Shown in pieces: positions 42,032-51,391 of a stretch of DNA of 64,000 nt. The number at the start of each line of letters is the position of its first letter. Position 1 is the first letter of the stretch. A program made the translations under genes and the position numbers. Source of the DNA: Bradyrhizobium vignae (GTDB lineage Bacteria > Pseudomonadota > Alphaproteobacteria > Rhizobiales > Xanthobacteraceae); assembly GCF_004114425.1 (NCBI RefSeq), contig NZ_RDQF01000042.1:1-64000 (forward strand), read 5' to 3'. The notes beneath the pieces were generated by a model that saw only the letters and a program-made list of their open reading frames with translations, searched no databases and had not been told where the DNA came from.

Positions 42032-43210
42032 TTGATACCCTTTCTGGACCTGAAAGCCCAATACGATCAAATCAAGCCGGAAATCGACGCCGCGGTGGCC
42101 AGGGTCGTCAGCAGCGGGCACTTTGTGCTCGGGCCGGAGGTGCGGGCCTTCGAGGGTCGCTTTGCCGAATATTGCCGGACCTCGCATTGCCTCGCCGTGA
42201 ATAGTGGGACGTCGGCGCTCCACCTCGCTTTGCTGGCGGCGGGCATCGGGCTTGGTGATGAAGTCATCACGGTGTCCATGACCTTCGTGGCGACTACGGC
42301 GGCCATTCTCTACAGCGGTGCCAAACCAGTGTTTGTCGACGTTGACCCGGTCACGTGGACGATGGATCCCGATCTCATCGAGGCCGCGGTAACACCGCGA
42401 ACCAAAGCCATCCTTCCTGTCCACCTCCACGGGTTGATGGCCGAGATGGATCCCATCATGTCGATCGCGCGGCGTCATGGTCTCGTGGTCATCGAGGACG
42501 CCGCGCAGGCGCACGGTGCGGAATACCGGGGACGCCGTGCGGGCTCGATCGGGGACCTCGGGTGCTTCAGCTTTTATCCGGGCAAGAACCTGGGAGCGTT
42601 CGGCGAGGGTGGTGCGGTCGTGACTGATCGGCCCGAGCTCGCGCGCCGGGTGTCACTGCTGCGGGATTGGGGGCAGGAGACGAAATACAACCACATTATC
42701 GCCGGCTACAATTATCGCATGGATGAGATCCAGAGCGCGATATTGAATGTCAAGCTGGACTACATCGAGAGCTGGACCGAGTCTCGCCGATCGCTCGCAG
42801 AACGGTACAACGGACTGTTGTCTGAACTCGCATTTGCGTGTCCCCAGCCGCCCAGGCACTCCCGCCACGTGTATCATGTCTATTCGGTCAGATTGCAGCG
42901 GCGCGACGACGCACTGACGTTATTGCGGGACGCCGGCATCGGTGCGGGAATTCACTATCCCATTCCGGTGCATCTGCAGAAAGCCTATGCAGAACTCGGT
43001 TATACGGCCGGTGATCTGCCGGTCACCGAGAACCTTGCAAACGAGTTTCTTTCCCTTCCCATTTATCCGGAGTTGCTGCCGGACCGGGCGGCCGCTGTTG
43101 TCTCCACTTTGAGGGACGCCGGAGCATTGCTTCCTACCGAGGCCGCGAGCAACCGAGCGCAGCATTCGCAAAGCTTCATAACGAGGTCCTGCAACAGGAG
43201 GGCGTCTTGA
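42032..43210 (+). CDS. DegT/DnrJ/EryC1/StrS aminotransferase (WbpE/WlbC-like)
   Basis: A 392-residue PLP enzyme. TTG start, supported by the family N-terminus MIPFLDLKAQYDQIKPEI beginning right there. Seen: GHFVLGPEVRAFEGRFAEYC, NSGTSALHLALLAAGIG, VIEDAAQAHGAEYRG and FSFYPGKNLGAFGEGG with the PLP lysine near residue 185. Family members with this N-terminus aminate 3-keto UDP-sugars. Overlaps the next gene by four bases. Confidence 0.92.
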   Translation: MIPFLDLKAQYDQIKPEIDAAVARVVSSGHFVLGPEVRAFEGRFAEYCRTSHCLAVNSGTSALHLALLAAGIGLGDEVITVSMTFVATTAAILYSGAKPVFVDVDPVTWTMDPDLIEAAVTPRTKAILPVHLHGLMAEMDPIMSIARRHGLVVIEDAAQAHGAEYRGRRAGSIGDLGCFSFYPGKNLGAFGEGGAVVTDRPELARRVSLLRDWGQETKYNHIIAGYNYRMDEIQSAILNVKLDYIESWTESRRSLAERYNGLLSELAFACPQPPRHSRHVYHVYSVRLQRRDDALTLLRDAGIGAGIHYPIPVHLQKAYAELGYTAGDLPVTENLANEFLSLPIYPELLPDRAAAVVSTLRDAGALLPTEAASNRAQHSQSFITRSCNRRAS

Positions 43211-44208
43211 TTGAGCTCAAGGGAAAGCGCGTTCTGGTCACCGGCGGAGCGGGATTTATCGGCTCTCACATCATCGATCTGCTCTGTGATGAAGGTTGTA
43301 TCGAGATCGTCGCCCTCGACAACATGATAAGAGGCCGCCCGGAGAATCTCCGGCGTGCGCTCGGACGCGGGCCCGTGAGACTGGTTCACGGCGACATACG
43401 CGATCGCAAGCTGATGGAAGCCCTGGTGAAGGCTGCCGACATCGTTTTTCACCAGGCCGCACTCCGCATCACCCATTGCGCGGCAGAGCCACGCCTGGCC
43501 AAGGAGGTCATGGTGGACGCCACCTATGATCTTCTGGAGTTGTGCAGCAAGCACGACATTGAGAAGATCATCGCAGCGTCTTCGGCATCCGTTTATGGCC
43601 TGGCGGAGGAGTTTCCGACGACCGAGCGACAGAATCCGTACAACAACCGGACGTTCTATGGGGCAGCCAAGGCCTTCAATGAAGGTCTCTTGCGCACCTT
43701 CAACGACGCGTGCGGCCTAGATTACGTGGCATTCCGGTATTTCAACGTTTACGGCAGTCGGATGGATATACACGGGCGGTACACCGAGGTCTTGATCCGC
43801 TGGATGGAGCGGCTGGAGGCCGGACTGCCTCCCGTCATCTTTGGTGATGGGTCTCAGACCATGGATTTCGTTCACGTCCGTGACGTCGCGCGCGCCAACA
43901 TCCTCGCGGCCCGGGCGAAGATTACCGACGAGGTGTTCAACGTCGGAAGCGGTACTGAGACCAGCCTGGCTCAATTGGCGACGGTGCTTGCGTCGGTGAT
44001 GGGGCGCCGCGACCTCACACCCGAATTCGCACCTGAGCGCTCGGTCAATCCGGTGCCGCGACGGCTGGCATCGACTGGAAAGGCAGAGCGTCTGCTTGGA
44101 TTCCGTACCACTGTCTCGCTCGAGCAGGGGCTCGCCGACCTCGTGAAATGGTGGCGATCAGAACGCGATCTCGCTTCGGATCGCCAGCGGCAGGCGGCAG
44201 CATCGTGA
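43207..44208 (+). CDS. NAD-dependent sugar-nucleotide epimerase/dehydratase
   Basis: A 333-residue extended SDR. TTG start at 43207 overlapping the upstream stop (TTGA). Seen: VLVTGGAGFIGSHIIDLL, VFHQAALRITHCAAEP, AASSASVYGLAEE, and the catalytic FYGAAKAFNEG (Tyr-x-x-x-Lys). GDGSQTMDFVHVRDVARA supports action on a UDP-sugar (GalE/WbpP-like). Exact substrate unknown. Followed immediately by a second aminotransferase, with which it may form a ketosugar-amination pair. Confidence 0.9.
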   Translation: MIELKGKRVLVTGGAGFIGSHIIDLLCDEGCIEIVALDNMIRGRPENLRRALGRGPVRLVHGDIRDRKLMEALVKAADIVFHQAALRITHCAAEPRLAKEVMVDATYDLLELCSKHDIEKIIAASSASVYGLAEEFPTTERQNPYNNRTFYGAAKAFNEGLLRTFNDACGLDYVAFRYFNVYGSRMDIHGRYTEVLIRWMERLEAGLPPVIFGDGSQTMDFVHVRDVARANILAARAKITDEVFNVGSGTETSLAQLATVLASVMGRRDLTPEFAPERSVNPVPRRLASTGKAERLLGFRTTVSLEQGLADLVKWWRSERDLASDRQRQAAAS

Positions 44209-45344
44209 TCCCGATCGCAGTGCCGCTGCTGGCGGACGAGGAAGCCGATGCAGCACGCGCCGTCGTTCTGTCGGGCTGGGTATCGCAAGGGCCGCAAGTG
44301 GCTGCGTTTGAGGACGAGTTCGCCGCACTCGTCGGCGCACCGCACGCCTGCGCTGTGGCGAATTGCACCACCGCGCTGCAACTCGCCCTGGCAGCGTTGG
44401 GAATCGGCACAGGCGACGAAGTGATCACGGTCAGCCACTCCTTCATCGCAACCGCCAACGTGATCCGATATCAGGGCGCCACTCCGGTTTTTGTCGATAT
44501 CGACCCCGAGACGTATAATTTGGATTGCGCTCGGCTAGCCGAAGCCATCACCGAGCGTACGCGCGCGATCATCGCGGTCCATCAGATGGGCATGCCGTGT
44601 GATATGGCAGCAGTCATGGACGTGGCGCGCCGCCACGGGATCGCTGTCATCGAGGATGCGGCCTGTGCCGCCGGCTCGCAGATCCGGATGAACGGGCAAT
44701 GGGAAGCGATCGGCAAGCCGCATGGAGACATCGCCTGCTTTTCCTTTCATCCGCGAAAGGTGATCACGACGGGTGAGGGCGGAATGCTGACCACCGCGAA
44801 TGCCGAGCTCGATCGCAAGTTCAGGCTACTACGCCAGCACGGCATGAGCGTTCCGGACACGGTACGTCACAACTCGTCGAGCGTGATCTTCGAGGAGTAT
44901 GTCATTGTTGGCTACAATTTCCGAATGACGGATATGCAGGCCGCCATTGGGCGCAGACAGCTCGAGCGGCTTCCCGATCTGGTAGCGCGCCGGCGAGCCG
45001 TTGCCGCTCGATATGCCGAACAGCTCGGCAATCTGGAAGGGTTGCGGCTGCCAACCGAGCCGGCTTGGGCCAGGTCCAACTGGCAGAGCTATTGCGTTCG
45101 TCTTCCGGACCGCCTCGACCAACGCATCCTCATGCAGCATCTCCTTGATAAGGGCATTGCGACCCGCCGCGGAATCATGTGTGCCCACCGCGAGCAGCCT
45201 TATTCGGGCCTCAGTGGGAGGCAGGATTTACGTCAATCCGAGCTTGCCCAGGATCGTTCAATCTTGCTGCCCATCTATGCACAGATGAGCGCGGAGGATA
45301 CCGCGATGGTGAGCGCTGCGGTGCGAGCAGAGTTGGAACGATGA
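44205..45344 (+). CDS. DegT/DnrJ/EryC1/StrS aminotransferase (second)
   Basis: A 379-residue PLP enzyme with GTG start overlapping the upstream stop (GTGA). Seen: IPIAVPLLADEEADAARAVV, SGWVSQGPQVAAFEDEFAAL, NCTTALQLALAALGIG, VIEDAACAAGSQIR and CFSFHPRKVITTGEGGML with the PLP lysine near residue 185. It clearly differs from the first copy, so it should act on a different keto-sugar, perhaps the product of the preceding dehydratase-like gene. Overlaps the next gene by ATGA. Confidence 0.92.
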   Translation: MIPIAVPLLADEEADAARAVVLSGWVSQGPQVAAFEDEFAALVGAPHACAVANCTTALQLALAALGIGTGDEVITVSHSFIATANVIRYQGATPVFVDIDPETYNLDCARLAEAITERTRAIIAVHQMGMPCDMAAVMDVARRHGIAVIEDAACAAGSQIRMNGQWEAIGKPHGDIACFSFHPRKVITTGEGGMLTTANAELDRKFRLLRQHGMSVPDTVRHNSSSVIFEEYVIVGYNFRMTDMQAAIGRRQLERLPDLVARRRAVAARYAEQLGNLEGLRLPTEPAWARSNWQSYCVRLPDRLDQRILMQHLLDKGIATRRGIMCAHREQPYSGLSGRQDLRQSELAQDRSILLPIYAQMSAEDTAMVSAAVRAELER

Positions 45345-47584
45345 TCTCGGGACTGGCCGATCAGAAGGCATTACGACTTTTGGTCGTGATCGCGAGCTAT
45401 GGGACCGCAAATGATGCCTACCTGGATCGGGTGATCAGGGAATACCGGTCCATGTCGTTCGACGTGGATATCATGATCGTGTCCAACATTGACAAGAAGC
45501 CAGCTGCAGATATCGAGTGTGTCGTCGGCCTTCCCAACAAGAATCCGTGGTCGCTTCCCTTCGCGCACAAGGAGTTGTTTGCAGCGCGAGTTGATCAGTA
45601 TGACCTGTTCATCTACTCCGAAGACGACATTTTGATCACTGAAAGGAATATTCGAGCGCTTCTCGACGTGACTGCAATGTTGAATGAGGACGAGATTGCC
45701 GGATGGATGCTCGTCGAGAGGGCGTCAAACGGCGAACTGAATTATCCGCAAGCCCACGGTCCGTTCCACTGGGATTGTACGTCGGTAAAGATCAGAGGAA
45801 AATACCATCTTGCTCATTTTACTAACGAGCATGCCGCCAGTTATATGCTCACCCAGCGGCAGCTTGCGAGAGCAATTGCGTCCGGCGGTTTTTTGGTCGA
45901 GCCTCACGAAGGCAAGTACGACCTGCCTTGCACGGCTGCGACTGATCCATTCACCCAGTGCGGCTTCAAAAAGCTGATACCGATCTCCCATATCGAGGAT
46001 TTCTCGGCCCACCATCTGCCGAACAAATATATCAACCGGCTCGGCATCGATCGCAAACAATTGGACGCACAACTGTCCGTTCTGATGCAGATTGCGCGTG
46101 AGGGAAACACCGCAATTCCACTATTCAGTGCCGAGACCAAGCTCTGGCACAGCATGTACTCGAAGGACTACTACGAGCCGGCGAGGGACGAGGTGTTGTC
46201 CTGCGTACCGGAAAAGGCTGCCGTATTATCGATTGGATCCTGCTCGGCTGCAAACGAGCGCCGGCTGCTGCAGAGAGGAAACCGCGTGGTGGCGGTGCCT
46301 CTCGACCCCGTTGTTGGCAACGGCTTGGCCGAGCTCGGGGCTGAGGTGGTGTTAGGTGACGTCATCACGGCGAGAGAAAAAATCGCAACGGGGCGGTTTG
46401 ACCGGCTACTTTTCGTCGACGTTTTGCAGTTCGTCCGTGATCCGGCACATTTGCTCAAATTATTCTTGGATCTCTTGGCTCCCGACGGACGGGTAATCAT
46501 ATGCGCGCCCAATCGGCCGTCGCTCCGTTACGCCTGGGAATGCGCGAAATCCCGCAGCGTCTTTCGGCGATGGGGCAGCTTCGATTCTGCAGGGATCCAC
46601 GACACGACAATCGGAAAGCTTCAAACTTGGTGTGCGCAGGCCGGTCTGGAGATCGAGAAGATTGAACGGTGCGCTCCGGCTCCAGCCAGTCCGAAAATCC
46701 TGTCTCCGATACTTGCGCGAGACCTTGTTGCAATTGCTAGAAGGCGTGAATCGCGAGAGCCGTCTGTTTGCGACACTCGCGGAATGGGGCACATGGACGC
46801 CTCCAGAGGGCGCCGTTCAATGAGCTTGGAACCCATCAACAGAATCGAAATGTGCAACATGCAGGGACACGCGGGTGCTGCGCAGGGTTCGGCTGCAAAG
46901 GACTATTACAGCCGCTCTCGCCGTGAGATTCGGCCGTTGCTGCCGAGCCGCGCCTCTCGGATACTCGAAGTCGGGCCTGGCGCTGGCTTCACTCTGATGT
47001 GGCTCAAGTCGATCTACCCTGCTGCCACGACATTTGGAATCGAGCTCAATCGAGCCCTTGAGGCCGACCTGCAAGAGCATGCCGATGTCGCGATGATCGG
47101 AGACATCGACGATTTGATCGCACGAGTGGGTAGCAAGTTTGATCTAATCTTGTTGCTTGATGTCCTTGAGCACGTCCCGGATCCAACTCGTACGCTTCAG
47201 ACCATCACGAGAAATCTTCTCATGGATGGTGGGCGCGTGATTGTTTCTGTTCCGAACATCGCGCATCTGAGCGTAACTCTTCCTCTGCTTTTCAGGCGCC
47301 GGTTTGCCTACACGGATTCAGGAATTCTTGACCGGACTCATTTGAAGTTCTTTGTCGAAGACACCGCGGTTAAGCTGCTCAATGATTCAAATTTGGACGT
47401 CAAGGATGGTCTGATCACGGGCGCTGAAGGACCGAAGTCGAGAATGTTGGATACCCTCACACTTGGCCTGTTGAGCCACCATCTTGCAAAGCAATATATC
47501 ATGGCTGGCGAAATGCTTGGACATGAGCGTGTCCAGAAGAAGGTCAAATGGACAAAGAACCGGCTGATCACCAGCGTCGCGTGA
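45341..47584 (+). CDS. Three-domain protein: glycosyltransferase-like plus two SAM methyltransferase domains
   Basis: A 747-residue fusion. Residues about 1-285: GT-like domain (LRLLVVIASYGTANDAYLDR, YDLFIYSEDDILITERNI with a metal-type EDD). About 290-465: a class I methyltransferase-like domain with an altered motif I (LSIGSCSAANERRLLQRG) and FDRLLFVDVLQFVRDP. About 495-747: a more typical class I methyltransferase (ILEVGPGAGFTLMWLKSIYP, LILLLDVLEHVPDPTRT). Around residue 493 a Met-rich stretch (MSLEPINRIEMCNMQG) looks like an old gene start, which hints that two genes fused. Likely adds and methylates a sugar of the repeat unit; specific acceptor unknown. Confidence 0.85.
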   Translation: MISGLADQKALRLLVVIASYGTANDAYLDRVIREYRSMSFDVDIMIVSNIDKKPAADIECVVGLPNKNPWSLPFAHKELFAARVDQYDLFIYSEDDILITERNIRALLDVTAMLNEDEIAGWMLVERASNGELNYPQAHGPFHWDCTSVKIRGKYHLAHFTNEHAASYMLTQRQLARAIASGGFLVEPHEGKYDLPCTAATDPFTQCGFKKLIPISHIEDFSAHHLPNKYINRLGIDRKQLDAQLSVLMQIAREGNTAIPLFSAETKLWHSMYSKDYYEPARDEVLSCVPEKAAVLSIGSCSAANERRLLQRGNRVVAVPLDPVVGNGLAELGAEVVLGDVITAREKIATGRFDRLLFVDVLQFVRDPAHLLKLFLDLLAPDGRVIICAPNRPSLRYAWECAKSRSVFRRWGSFDSAGIHDTTIGKLQTWCAQAGLEIEKIERCAPAPASPKILSPILARDLVAIARRRESREPSVCDTRGMGHMDASRGRRSMSLEPINRIEMCNMQGHAGAAQGSAAKDYYSRSRREIRPLLPSRASRILEVGPGAGFTLMWLKSIYPAATTFGIELNRALEADLQEHADVAMIGDIDDLIARVGSKFDLILLLDVLEHVPDPTRTLQTITRNLLMDGGRVIVSVPNIAHLSVTLPLLFRRRFAYTDSGILDRTHLKFFVEDTAVKLLNDSNLDVKDGLITGAEGPKSRMLDTLTLGLLSHHLAKQYIMAGEMLGHERVQKKVKWTKNRLITSVA

Positions 47585-47621
47585 GTGAATTCGGCTGGAG
47601 TTCCTCGTGCGCAGGTACGGT

Positions 47622-49154
47622 TCACTGCAGCACGATCGGCGCCCGCGACGGAACCCGCGCCGCCGACCCGCGCTCTTTATATATTTCAGCGGCGTGCAGA
47701 AGAACCTCGGCGTGACGTCTTGCGCAAACGTTTGCGCTGAATTTTTCCTTGAAACTCTGAGACAAGAGGCGTCGTTTCGCTGACCATTCGTTTCGGTGGG
47801 CAACGATAGAGTTCATTGCCCAAGTCAGTTTGGCCTTGTTCGGCTGCGGCCGAAATCGCATGAGGCCTGCCGTCTCCCAATTTGCATTCTCAGGACTGCC
47901 GAGAGGATTGGGGACTACAAAACCTCGGCTTCCGTCTGTGCCAAGCTGCTCGTGGGCGCCACCCACCTCGCTGGTGATGACAGGCAGACCCACGCTTAGC
48001 GCCTCCATGGAGGCAAGCGACCAGCCCTCGAAGAACGAATCCATGACAAAGGAGTCGGCGGCGGCGAGCAGGGCGGATGGATTCGAAAATGAATGCCTGA
48101 GGTGAATTTGTCCTGAACAAGGCAAGCTGTCACGGAGGGCACGGACTTGACGCGTGTACACGACGTCGTCCAAGCGACCGGCGATCAGCAGGTGCGCATT
48201 CGGATTGATCCTTGCTACCTCGGAAAACGCATCTACCAGACCATAGGAATTCTTTTGAACGGTATGGCGAGCAAGTGTGAGGAAGAGAAACTCGTCTTGA
48301 AGTCCTAGCCAGTTCCGAGCTCTTGAGCGGTCTCCAGGAGGCCGATGCGTGTCGTTGAACGCATTCGGGATGGTGATGACCGCATGCTCTGAAAATGACG
48401 GATTGCCTACGATGTACTGTCGTCGGACCAAATCACTCACTGCGACGAAAGATGTAATTAACTTCGACCTGCGACTCTCACGTCTCCAATCAGTGCCGAT
48501 GGGAGTTGGAATCCCGTGCAGCGTCTCGACAACCGGTATGCGCGCAACCGCCGCCGCTTCCAAGATCCACTCAGGGGGAGCGTGCGCGCTGATCACATCC
48601 GGGCGATTTGCACGCAACCACCGGCAACCATCGGTAGGCGATGTTACGACAACGGTCGTTCCCTCCCTCTGCAACGCCGCGGACAATTGTCCGACGTAGG
48701 GCGGAGACGCTGTATTCGCGCACATCACCGTAACGCGAAGACCTTGCCATGGGAGTCGTCGAGCGAGAAATGCCACGAATTCATCAAGGCCACCGGTGTC
48801 GAGTACTGGGGTGACAATCAGGCAATGTTTGCTATTGGATGCCGAGAGCTCGGCCGAACAAGGCAATGAACCGGCGGGTATTGAGGGGGGCTCGTCCGGA
48901 ACGGGCGGTGCCGCCTCGCGATCGTATGGCACGAGCGGCTTCGACCAATCAGACACAAGTGTGTCATCTCGCTGAACCAATTCGCCGCTGATCATCAATC
49001 TTCTTGCCGCACGTCTCACGGTGCGCGGCAGCCGCCACGAATTTCGTTGCGCCCAGAGCATGGCGCGCCCGCGAAGAGAAACGTCGCTCTGATTGGACTT
49101 GGTCATGCGTTCGGACTGAGTAAGCTGTGCCCCACCAAGGTGGAATATCCGCAT
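47622..49154 (-). CDS. Glycosyltransferase family 4
   Basis: A 510-residue GT-B glycosyltransferase. Seen: HCLIVTPVLDTGGLDEFVAF near the N-terminal Rossmann fold, VVETLHGIPTPIG, VSDLVRRQYIVGNPSF, FLTLARHTVQKNSYGLVDAF in the hinge, and SFFEGWSLASMEALSVGLPV with TSEVGGAHEQLG, the EX7E-type donor site of GT4. The N-terminal 100 residues are a non-conserved leader. Alternative start ATG 49106. First of the mixed-orientation block. Confidence 0.9.
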   Translation of the reverse strand: MRIFHLGGAQLTQSERMTKSNQSDVSLRGRAMLWAQRNSWRLPRTVRRAARRLMISGELVQRDDTLVSDWSKPLVPYDREAAPPVPDEPPSIPAGSLPCSAELSASNSKHCLIVTPVLDTGGLDEFVAFLARRLPWQGLRVTVMCANTASPPYVGQLSAALQREGTTVVVTSPTDGCRWLRANRPDVISAHAPPEWILEAAAVARIPVVETLHGIPTPIGTDWRRESRRSKLITSFVAVSDLVRRQYIVGNPSFSEHAVITIPNAFNDTHRPPGDRSRARNWLGLQDEFLFLTLARHTVQKNSYGLVDAFSEVARINPNAHLLIAGRLDDVVYTRQVRALRDSLPCSGQIHLRHSFSNPSALLAAADSFVMDSFFEGWSLASMEALSVGLPVITSEVGGAHEQLGTDGSRGFVVPNPLGSPENANWETAGLMRFRPQPNKAKLTWAMNSIVAHRNEWSAKRRLLSQSFKEKFSANVCARRHAEVLLHAAEIYKERGSAARVPSRAPIVLQ

Positions 49155-49425
49155 TGAACCAGGCTTGTTGCTCGCTGCATGATGGCTGTATTTAGTTTAT
49201 GACTGTGCTTATTGTTCTGTGTGAGAAAATTAAAAGAGAGCAGACTATACGTCGATAAAAAAGTTAAATCATCTTGATAATAAAGTGAAATCGTATTTAG
49301 ATGGACGCTCTTCGGTCGACATCGCCTGAAGGGTGACAGGACGCGCGGAAAGTGGCTCCTCCTCCTTTCCGTTCATGGAATCTAGATGAAAGCGGAGGTC
49401 TCAATAGAGAGGCGCTTAATATATC
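49155..49425. promoter_or_regulatory. AT-rich divergent promoter region
   Basis: About 270 bases between divergent GT4 and FkbM genes. 49190-49300 is strongly AT-rich with GAGAAAATTAAAAGAGAG and GTTAAATCATCTTGATAATA. Further TAATATATC lies just before the FkbM ATG. No gene seen within it. Confidence 0.5.
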
Positions 49426-50277
49426 ATGCTCAGCACGCTCCGCGAAGTGAAGCGATTGTCCGAACAAGTGGGTACGATTAATGCATTGCATTTGAAGGCC
49501 AAACACGCTTGCGCGCGACAGCTGTGCAGAGTTGGCTACCAGCCGGAACTTCTGCCAGTGTCGGTCCCGGTTCGCGGATTGGCGCATCCGCTGCTTTTGC
49601 GCCCGGCGACGAGTGACTATTTGGTATTTAAGCAGATCTACGTTGAGCGGGAATATGCGCCGCTAGATGATTTCGCGCCCCCCGAGCTGATCGTCGATTG
49701 CGGTGCGAACGTCGGATACACGAGTGCATATTTTTTGTCCCGGTTCCCAAACGCGCAGGTAATTGCACTGGAGCCTGATCCTTCGAATGCTGTGCTTTGC
49801 CGAAGAAACTTGGAGCCGTACGGAGACAGGGTGCAGCTTTTGGAGCGCGCGGTCTGGTCGCACCCAGCGCGGTTGACATTGCTCCACTTTGGTCGGCTTG
49901 GGGATCAAGGCGAGTGCGGCATCCAGGTCTTCGAGGCAGACTCGAGCGCAGCGGACTTTCCAGAGCATGTCCATCGTGGGCCTAATCCACCCGTCCCTGC
50001 AGGCGAGGTTGAGGCGCTCGATATAGATGCTGTCATCGAGCTTGGCGGAGGAAAGCCGATCGACATTCTGAAACTCGATATCGAAAAATCCGAGCTGGTT
50101 ATTTTCGACAACGCCGCCCTGCCGTGGCTCGAACGGGTTAAGAACATCGTAATAGAGTTGCATAGTAGTGAGGCGAGCGAGCGGTTCTTTCGGGCGATGG
50201 AGCCGTACGTCTACGATTGCGGAACTTCAGGCGAGTTGACGATCTGTCGCAATATTAAGCCGCGGGCAGCAGCATAA
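49426..50277 (+). CDS. FkbM family methyltransferase
   Basis: A 283-residue SAM-dependent methyltransferase of the FkbM type, which methylates sugar hydroxyls in rhizobial and other polysaccharides. Seen: LIVDCGANVGYTSAYFLSRF (SAM motif I), VIALEPDPSNAVLCRRNL (motif II), and DILKLDIEKSELVIF. N-terminal about 70 residues hold the family's beta lead (RPATSDYLVFKQIYVEREY). No strong Shine-Dalgarno. Target not readable. Confidence 0.9.
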   Translation: MLSTLREVKRLSEQVGTINALHLKAKHACARQLCRVGYQPELLPVSVPVRGLAHPLLLRPATSDYLVFKQIYVEREYAPLDDFAPPELIVDCGANVGYTSAYFLSRFPNAQVIALEPDPSNAVLCRRNLEPYGDRVQLLERAVWSHPARLTLLHFGRLGDQGECGIQVFEADSSAADFPEHVHRGPNPPVPAGEVEALDIDAVIELGGGKPIDILKLDIEKSELVIFDNAALPWLERVKNIVIELHSSEASERFFRAMEPYVYDCGTSGELTICRNIKPRAAA

Positions 50278-50295
50278 GCCCTCGCTGACTCGTTC

Positions 50296-51345
50296 CTAGC
50301 TGATACTCCGTTCGCGGTCAGGCGAGACGTCAATGCGCATGCCCGACGACGACGGAAGGGCGGCCAGCCGTTTGGCAAGCCGCCTGCGTTCTCGCTCGCC
50401 GAGCGCGTAGTTGAATGGCGCCAGCAACTCCTGCACGTTCAAAAGATTAACTTCATCTTCCTGCTTGTCATGCCAGACGCTCGCTGCAAACTTGAGACAC
50501 TCCACCGCGCTTAGGACCTTCATACGCCGCATGTTTTGATAGGCCCACCAGATTCCGCGCTCGGCAAGACGCTGAGCGCATAAGCGTTGTAGTTTATCAC
50601 TCTCATTGATTAGCGCGCAGGAGTGTCGAAAGAAGGTTTCATACGCGTTCCGCAACTCGCGTTCGTTGACCAAAAAATCATAAAACCACTGTCGATGCAT
50701 ATTTTGTTCATGCAGTCGGTAGAAGGCTTGTACGCTCCCCTGCAACTCGGCCACGTTTCCGCGGGTCGCCAAACGCAGCCACATCTCGCGGTCACCAGCG
50801 TGAGGAAGCGTCGGTCTGTATCCGCCGACATCTTGCTGAGCAGAGGTGCGAACCACGGCTGCTGGCGTCGAAATCGGGTTCCAGACATCTTTGCAACACT
50901 TGGCAATAAAATCCTGGCCAGTCTGCACATTAATGCTAACGGCATCCGACCCAAGCACTCGCGGCGGGATATCGCGGAACTCGAGCACGCGGCCATAGAG
51001 CAGGACGACGTCTGGGCGGGCGTCAAGCACGTCACATGCGCGCCGCAAGGCGCCCGGCGCGAGGAGATCGTCGGCAGAGAGTAACAGGGAGTAGGTTCCC
51101 TGTGCTCGTTCGAGCCCTTCGTTGTAAGTTGCGATATGTCCGCGATTCTCGATGTGCCGTTGAAATGTGACGCGAGGATCTTCTGCGGCCAAAGAAGAGC
51201 CGACAATCTCAGTATCGTCGGCAGATGCATCATCGATTATGCAGACATCTACATCGACCTCCTGTGTGAGGACACTCTCAACGCATGCCCGTAGATAGCG
51301 GCCGTAATTATAGCAGGGTATGATTACACTTAAGGATCCAGTCAC
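50296..51345 (-). CDS. Glycosyltransferase family 2
   Basis: A 349-residue GT-A enzyme. GTG start with GGAG eight bases upstream. Seen: LSVIIPCYNYGRYLRACVES, CIIDDASADDTEIV, YNEGLERAQGTYSLLLSADD (D-x-D-like), and the TLPHAGDREMWLRLATRG acceptor segment. Convergent with the FkbM gene, 45 bases after the Wzy gene in the same direction. Confidence 0.92.
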   Translation of the reverse strand: MTGSLSVIIPCYNYGRYLRACVESVLTQEVDVDVCIIDDASADDTEIVGSSLAAEDPRVTFQRHIENRGHIATYNEGLERAQGTYSLLLSADDLLAPGALRRACDVLDARPDVVLLYGRVLEFRDIPPRVLGSDAVSINVQTGQDFIAKCCKDVWNPISTPAAVVRTSAQQDVGGYRPTLPHAGDREMWLRLATRGNVAELQGSVQAFYRLHEQNMHRQWFYDFLVNERELRNAYETFFRHSCALINESDKLQRLCAQRLAERGIWWAYQNMRRMKVLSAVECLKFAASVWHDKQEDEVNLLNVQELLAPFNYALGERERRRLAKRLAALPSSSGMRIDVSPDRERSIS

Positions 51346-51391
51346 TCATGTTCTCCAACAAACCCGCTCTAAGTTTGACGAGCTAGCTGCC

